Shown: piece by piece, positions 58,131 through 64,000 of the stretch
Layout of the letters: the number at the start of each line of letters is the position of its first letter
Position numbering within the stretch: the first letter of the stretch is position 1
NCBI RefSeq assembly: GCF_040712315.1
Contig: NC_134016.1
Span: 28,620,003-28,684,002, forward strand
Source of the DNA: Castanea sativa
Taxonomy: Eukaryota > Streptophyta > Magnoliopsida > Fagales > Fagaceae
Direction of reading: 5' to 3'
DNA: 64,000 nucleotides
The notes under the pieces: model-generated
Told to the model about the DNA's origin: nothing
The model's input: only the letters and a program-made list of their open reading frames with translations
Databases searched by the model: none
Translations under genes and position numbers: made by a program

Positions 58131-59045
58131 TGTACAGATTTAAACCCCTGTAAACTAGATTGTTTAACCTAATTAATTAACCAAGTGAATACTTAGGTTT
58201 ATTATTCAGATCTAGGTTAAAACAAAACAATCATATCATGTAAAGCAGCAGAAAATAAAGAACACAATGATATGATCACCTAGAAAAACCAAACTGGTAA
58301 AAAACCTGTGGAGGATTTAACCTAGCTATCCTCAAGATAAAAAGTAAATCCACTATGAAAGAATTGAAGTTTGTACAATACAACTTAGACCACTAACATT
58401 TTATTGCTACCATAAGTAGAAAACTTACTACCACAAACCCATGGTAGCTTCGAGTCCACGGACTACTTTTTTCTTTGATCTGCAGCAACCACAAGTTCAC
58501 CTACTTGTGAATCTTGATCTTCTTGAATGTTCTTTATGCAGCAACTGAAACAACCATCAAGTTCTTAATGTGAATCTTGATCATGATAGTTCAAAGTATG
58601 TGTATGAAGGTAAACACCTCTCAAATCTTACAAAAGATTCATCATACAACTTAACAAAGACTCTAGAGAGCTTTTGGGTACAAAACCCTAGATCTACAAA
58701 AGAGGCACACTCTTCTCTTTCTTGAAAAGTCTTTTAAAAACATACTTAGGGTTTCCTTTATATACTAGAAGAAGTAAATCTGAAACCCTAATCTTTAATG
58801 GGCTTGAACTGCTGTTTGGGCTTGATTAAAATTCTGCAGATAAGTGTTTCAATCGGTTAAGCTTGTCTTTCGATCAATCGAATCATACAGTTTCCAAACT
58901 CTTCTTTCTGCAACTTGTATATTCTTAAATCTTGACTTGTATCATCTTGAGTATTGTCTAATAATACCTATAAACTCTAGGATCTATATCTAGACAAGTT
59001 TATGTTCACGATTTGCCAATTGTTCTAAACCTTTAGAACATAACA
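58131..59045 (-). repeat. 3' LTR of the gag-only copia element
   Basis: On the element strand it starts TGTTATGTTCTAAAGG and ends CTGTACA. Same length (915 bp) as its partner. It contains a CAATCGGTTAAGC / TTTCGATCAATCG pair related to the interior TCGATCGA motifs. Confidence 0.9.
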
Positions 59046-59304
59046 ATCTTCCCCTTTGGAAATTCGTGACAAAACTTACATACAAAATGAAATGTTCAAA
59101 TACAAGAACAACCCACTACAATAAAATGCCCAATTACACATTATTGCCCAAATTACAATTCAACCTAACTACTATCTATCAGTTACAAAAGTAGATAGCA
59201 GCTTCGAATGAATTAACTTGTAAGTTCCTGAAACACTAAACAAACCATAAACATGTGTGGAAAATACAAGTAAATCAATATGAAACACAATATAAAAACA
59301 AAAG

Positions 59305-59442
59305 TAAACTAACTCTCCCCCTATGTTAGATACATCAAAAAGTTTTTATATTCTCCCCCTTTCAAAAACAATTATATCTCCTCCTAAACAAAACATTTTA
59401 AAATCATTTTCCAAATTTCATCTATTTCTCCCCCTTTTTGTC
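59305..59442 (-). other. Multiple polypurine tracts before the 3' LTR of the copia element
   Basis: On the element strand, tracts such as AGGGGGAGAG (near 59,315), AAAGGGGGAGAA (near 59,350), GGAGGAGA (near 59,380) and AAAAGGGGGAGAA (near 59,435) repeat within about 140 bp. Multiple polypurine tracts upstream of the 3' LTR are a Sirevirus trait. Confidence 0.65.
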
Positions 59443-61560
59443 ACGTATTAACAAAGACAACCAAATCAAAGAGTAAACGAAAAACAAATACAACAAAGGA
59501 TAAGAGGAAATAAAGAATCAAGGAAACAACTCCCTCTAAATACAACAAAGGTTAAAAAAAAAACTTTTCTCCTCCTTTAAAAATAGGAAAAACAACTCAA
59601 GTGTTAGGAAAAACAGTTTTGGAGAAAATTTAGGAAGTGGGGATACATAAAAACACATAAACCTAACTTTAAAAAAAAAATTTGAGGATACACATGAAGA
59701 AAAATATTCTCTATTTCAATATATGCAAGCTTGACACTATGTGACCAATAAACAAATGGTCTTTTGAACTCAAATCAAGTAGAGAAAATATTTGAACAAT
59801 TATTATCCTTCATATATCAAAAAAATATTTTCCTCAATTCACACATAAAAAATAGCATTTACTGTACAGAAGACTAAAAAATTAATCAATCAATTTTTAA
59901 ATCAAGTTGAACACCCAATTTAGTAGAATGTATGCATGTTATGTGGGAAAACAATGAGAGATATATCTACAAAACTGCAAGATAGATACAAAAAAAATGC
60001 AATGCATGTGAATCCTAGACATAAATGATGCATGAAAAATTTTTGATAAAAAACTTAAAAACTAAAAATTTTTCTATTTCAATCGATCAAGCATCGATCG
60101 AATACCAATCGAGTCAGGTAGAAAGTCATGATTAAAGATCAAGGGATTTTTGATCGGTCGAAAACAAATTCGATCGATCGAAATTCTGGAAAACATAATT
60201 TTTTTGAAAAAATAGCAAAAGATTTTGTAGAAACCACTCAAACCAAGTTATTTTATGGATGAAATGCACGAGAATGAGTTTAAAAGTTTTTCAAAAACAT
60301 GAGTTTTCAACCTAGAACTTCAAAAAAAAGTTTTTAATCATCAAAAACACAATTTTTGCCAACCCTTAAACATATTTTGCATCAAACATCAAAAATTGTA
60401 TAATCTTGAATGGCCAAACCAAATTCACACACAATTTCATGTACTAAGTTTAGCAAAGAATAACTTGTGAAGTGTGTGTAACTAGAAAAAGCATGAGATA
60501 CATGTGAGGTGATAAGTAGATAGTAATCAATCAAATTTTCTACAGAATTCATCACATAAGTTTGAAAGTGACTATCACCTAAAAAGTTACATCATATAAC
60601 TACCACATCTCCTAGAAAACAAGCTTGCACTCATGGAAGTTTCTTGTAATGCCTCATAATGTACACACAAATTTTATTTCATTTGAATTTATTTTATTCG
60701 AGGCCACACCTTATGTTCTTTTTGTGCATGTGCTACACTTTCTCGAGCACAAAATCTTATGATATGCATTAAGGTGTTCATGATTGGCTAGTAAACAGTG
60801 ATGAGATAGTTATTTATGCTTTTTTTTAAGGATTTTTTAGTCCTTACAATCAAAAGCATGTGACTTCAAAATTAAGATCATGTGATCAAAAACTATAAAC
60901 AATTCCCACACAACATGCACTACATAGTCAAAACTAGCAACGTGCAGTAACATTAAACTCATCCGGGCTAAACAAGGTACACAAGCATGTTATGTAAAGA
61001 TATTATGGCCAACCTTAACTACACATCCATGATATGTAATACAAAATACAAAGATCTTTTTGGGTTAAAAAAAATTTATGACCAAAATCAAAAAGCACAA
61101 ATTATGCTAAATGAGCAATGCAAAGTTATGCATGATAGTGCTTAACTAAGGTATAAAGAGTACACAAACAAGAAATATCAATTTATTAATTAACGCATGA
61201 GTACATGTACAAACTAGTACATACTCACACAAAATCAAAAATAGCTTATCATTCAATTATGTAACACATACTATTCAAGTTTCTCCACAATGTCAAGCAT
61301 GTTCTAAATCAAGAGAAAGATATCATAATTCATGTAATTTTCAAGAAAAATAAAACTAGACGCAAAATAAAATATTTTTGTCTTTTTGAAAATTTTCAAT
61401 GTTTTTGGATTTTTTTTTTTTAAACAAAACAACCTAAAAAAATAAAACAACCAAAAACAAAAAGAAAACATGTTCACAAATAATTGAAAGAATTAAATCA
61501 GGGATAAGTCAGCAACACTCACCTTAGAAAATCTTTTCTCACCTATATAGCACGAGTCTT
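59443..61560. other. Non-coding A-rich interior of the copia element
   Basis: Where pol would be expected, no protease, integrase or RT motif is readable in any frame. The stretch is A-rich with scattered stops. Confidence 0.6.
60078..60185. repeat. Cluster of TCGATCGA palindromes in the copia interior
   Basis: CAATCGATC, CATCGATCGAATAC, TTGATCGGTCGAAA and TTCGATCGATCGAAA lie within about 110 bp; related pairs occur in both LTRs (about 58,848-58,885 and 63,253-63,290). Confidence 0.55.
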
Positions 61561-61668
61561 CGGCTTTGTAAGTGAAAATCCATGAGAAGCAGAGTGTATT
61601 TCAGGGATTACACCAATCTTCTAAGAAAGACTAAAATCCTGCAAATTCCTTTTACAAGCCAACAAACT

Positions 61669-62463
61669 TTAACTTTTCAAAAGAATATGAAACAATTTAT
61701 ATGGACTTATGGCAGAAGAAATATCATCACATATCCTAGACTGAAATACAGAATGTTTAAATTTCAATTTATGACAATTAGGATGAATGTGACCGGAGAC
61801 GCCACAAAAGTGACAAACATGAACAAATTTAGGAACATCAGTATTCCTAACAGCAAATCTAGTGTCAGATTTTGGTTTTTGCCTCAACAAAAAATAATTT
61901 GGTCTAATATGACCAACAGCACCACAAAGGTGACAGATAGGCACAAAAACAGATTTCTTATGCTCTCTAACAGTAGGTTTAGACATAGGTTTAGAAACTT
62001 CAGTATCTACATCAGAACTTTTACATTTGTCTAACCTAGCAAAATAAGTCTTTTCTTTATTATTCCACTTGAACGGAGGGATATAAACTTTCTCAATTTT
62101 AGGCTTAAGAGAAACAAAAACACTTCTGTTATCAACAACAGGTTTGGTACTAGTTAAATTTTCAAGTTTAGCTTTAGACTTAACTAACTCTTGTTCCAAG
62201 GTTTTCATCTTTTCATCTTGAGAGGAAATTTGATTTCTCAAAAATTCATTCTTTTTAATAGATTCATCTAATCTAACAACCAATTCCTCTTTTTCAAGAT
62301 TAGCCAATTTTAGCTATTCCTTGAATTTCTTAGCAATTTTCAAAGATTTAGATAATTTCTTATGAAGAGTTTCACAAGCATCAAAAAGATCAACAGAAAC
62401 AATAGTGTCCTTTTTATTCAAATCATCACAATCAAAAATAGTAAAACACTTAAAATTATCCAT
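61669..62463 (-). pseudogene. Partial gag of the copia element, two zinc knuckles
   Basis: The frame is readable from MDNFKCFTIFDCDDLNKK (62,463) through a TAG at about 62,315, then from 62,307 to 61,669. It contains a Lys/Glu-rich coiled-coil-prone stretch (FLRNQISSQDEKMKTLEQEL) and two CCHC knuckles: CHLCGAVGHIRPNY, whose last Cys is lost, and CHFCGVSGHIHPNC, which is intact. The N-terminal capsid-type domain usual in copia Gag is missing. It would bind the element RNA. Not expected to work because of the stop and truncation. Confidence 0.8.
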
Positions 62464-62536
62464 GATAACAGGGATCAAGAATCAACTCTTAGATCAAAAG
62501 ATCTAAACACCAGAGCTAACCCGCTTTGATACTACT

Positions 62537-63451
62537 TGTATAGATTTAGACCCCTGTAAACTAGTTTGTTTAACCTAATTAATTAACCAAGTGAATACTT
62601 AGGTTTATTATTTAGATCTAGTTTAAAATAAAACAATCATATGATGTAAAGTAGCAGAAAATAAAGAACATAATGATATGATCACCCAAGAAAACCAAAC
62701 CAGTAAAAAACCTAGGGAGGATTTAACCTAGCTATCCTCAAGGTAAAAAGCAAATCTACTATGAAAGAATTGAGGTTTGTACAATACAACTTAGACCACT
62801 AACATTCTATTGCTACCTTGAGTAGAAAACTTACTATCACGACCCCATGATAACTCCAAGTCCATGGACTAGTTCTTTCTTTGATCTGTAGCAACCACAA
62901 GTTCACGTACTTGTGAATATTGATCTTCTTGAATGTTCTTTATGCAGCAACTGAAACACCTATCAAGTTCTTGATGTGAATATTGATCTTGATAGTTCAA
63001 AGTATGTGTATGAAGGTAAACACCTCTCAAATCTCACAAAAGATTCATCACACAACTTAACAAAGACTCTAGAGAGCTTTTGGGTACAAAACCCTAGATC
63101 TACAAAAGAGGCACACTCTTCTCTTTCTTGAAAATTCTTTTGAAAACATGCTTAGGGTTTCCTTTATATACTAGAAGAAGTAGATCTGAAACTCTAATCC
63201 TTAATGGGCTTGAACTGTTGTTTGAGCTTAATTAAAATTCTACAGATACGTATTTCAATCGATTGAGCCTGTCTTTCGATCGATTGAATCAGACAATTTC
63301 TGAACTCTTCTTTCTACAACTTGTATATTCTTAAATCTTGACTTGTATCATCTTGAGCATTGTCTAATAATACCTATAGACTCTAGGATCTATATTTAGA
63401 CAAGTTTATGTTCACGATTTGCTAATTGTTCTAAACCTTTAGAACCTAACA
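62537..63451 (-). repeat. 5' LTR of the gag-only copia element
   Basis: Starts TGTTAGGTTCTAAAGG on the element strand and ends CTATACA at 62,537, beside the primer-binding site (about 62,521-62,534). Confidence 0.9.
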
Positions 63452-63456
63452 GTTGT

Positions 63457-64000
63457 CTTAATCATCTTTCGAATGTTAATATTTTAAAGATTTTTGTACA
63501 ATATAGTTGTGTTGTATATAACGTGAAAGTTATATATACAAAAATAAATAAATAAATAAATAATCATTTTATATTTTACTCACGCCTCCCCCACCAATAA
63601 ATTCATGGCTTCGCCATTATTGACCCCCCTAAATAAAAATCCTAGAGTCGCCACTGGTTGGATGGTAGTACCTTATCCAACGTGCCTGGTCCGTAGAGCC
63701 TCATCCAACAGATGAGGAGTACTGGAAAAGTGGTGCCATCAATATTATTTCAATCACAACTTCTTATTGTAATAAATTGTAAAAGAAGTGGTAAGAAAAT
63801 AGTATCCCAACTTTGCTCAAATCCATTCCTCCTCTTGAAAGAAAAATTTACATGCACATGCAGCTCCATACGTCACATGCTAAAAATAAAATAAAAAACT
63901 CAAATTCTGATTCCACATGGTGATGGGTGTACGTTAAAATAATAACAATAACCCCACTATTATCCATCAACTCCAAAAAAAAAAAAAAACCCACTATTTA
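63457..64000. other. Intergenic DNA at the right edge
   Basis: Contains a short AAAT microsatellite (about 63,540-63,562) and no recognisable gene. Confidence 0.5.

Larger units (their letters stand above)
58131..63451 (-). mobile_element. Sirevirus-like copia element lacking pol (gag only)
   Basis: A 5,321-bp element between GTTGT duplications (58,126-58,130 and 63,452-63,456) with two 915-bp LTRs (58,131-59,045 and 62,537-63,451; about 7 percent different over the first 165 bp by eye). The element strand is minus: next to the right LTR is TAGTATCAAAGC, a decayed initiator-Met primer site; next to the left LTR is AAAGGGGAAGAT, the polypurine tract. The 3.5-kb interior encodes part of gag but no protease, integrase or RT, as in TR-GAG or internally deleted elements. 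Several extra polypurine tracts precede the 3' LTR. Confidence 0.85.

Noticed and set aside
61582..62034. 150-codon plus-strand frame
   Set aside because: Antisense shadow of the copia gag with its zinc knuckles.

Overview
This 64-kb window is nuclear DNA of a flowering plant, almost certainly a woody eudicot. The evidence is AT-rich intergenic sequence, GT-AG introns, plant-only protein families (DC1 zinc-finger protein, ERD6-like sugar transporter, importin-alpha) and plant transposon types (Tat-lineage Ty3/gypsy, Sirevirus-like Ty1/copia, L1-type LINE with a terminal RNase H, TRIM, tRNA-derived SINE, Tourist-like MITE, Pack-MULE). A Fagaceae-like genome would fit the style of the repeats, but that is only an impression. 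I saw no bacterial, organellar, CRISPR or rRNA sequence and no tRNA gene.

Layout. 0-3.5 kb: the 5' half (two exons, minus strand) of a probable RING-type E3 ubiquitin ligase gene that runs off the left edge; it is the only host gene here that looks intact. 3.5-14 kb: AT-rich intergenic DNA with a SINE (8.6 kb), a TIR element (10.4 kb) and three short TIR elements beginning AGAGCATTC or AGAGTATTC. 14.1-16.06 kb: a foldback element with long inverted arms, interrupted by a second MULE-like element (15,193-15,862) with a perfect 10-bp target duplication and six TCGAGTC palindromes. 16.9-30.0 kb: two directly adjacent copies of one segment. Copy A carries a Tourist-like MITE, a Pack-MULE with an importin-alpha exon and a solo LTR. 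Copy B carries a 5.8-kb decayed LINE and a 111-bp retroposon. Each copy supplies the empty site for insertions in the other. 30.0-32.7 kb: a 5'-truncated Sirevirus-like element with its 3' LTR. 34.5-36.1 kb: a DC1-domain gene broken by a stop and two frameshifts. 36,742-46,720: a complete but dead Tat-lineage gypsy element, with 574/570-bp LTRs, CTTCC target duplication, gag-pol on the minus strand, an antisense intron-bearing ORF on the plus strand and a 13-unit tandem array between the two converging units. 49.6-50.8 kb: a decayed ERD6-like sugar transporter, with a second small fragment at 54.2 kb. 52.2 kb: a second SINE. 55.05-55.7 kb: a second Tourist-like MITE and a complete 349-bp TRIM. 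55.9-57.2 kb: a 1.29-kb TIR element with a strand-asymmetric core. 58,131-63,451: a copia element with two 915-bp LTRs that encodes only part of gag.

The window is therefore accessory, transposon-dominated DNA with one live-looking gene at its left edge. The most informative parts are the A/B duplication, which orders several insertions in time, the Pack-MULE with its spliceable importin-alpha exon, and the antisense gene plus convergent repeat array in the gypsy element. I found no convincing undescribed defence or metabolic system. Element boundaries were read by eye from terminal repeats and target duplications; family names come from remembered protein signatures, not from a search.
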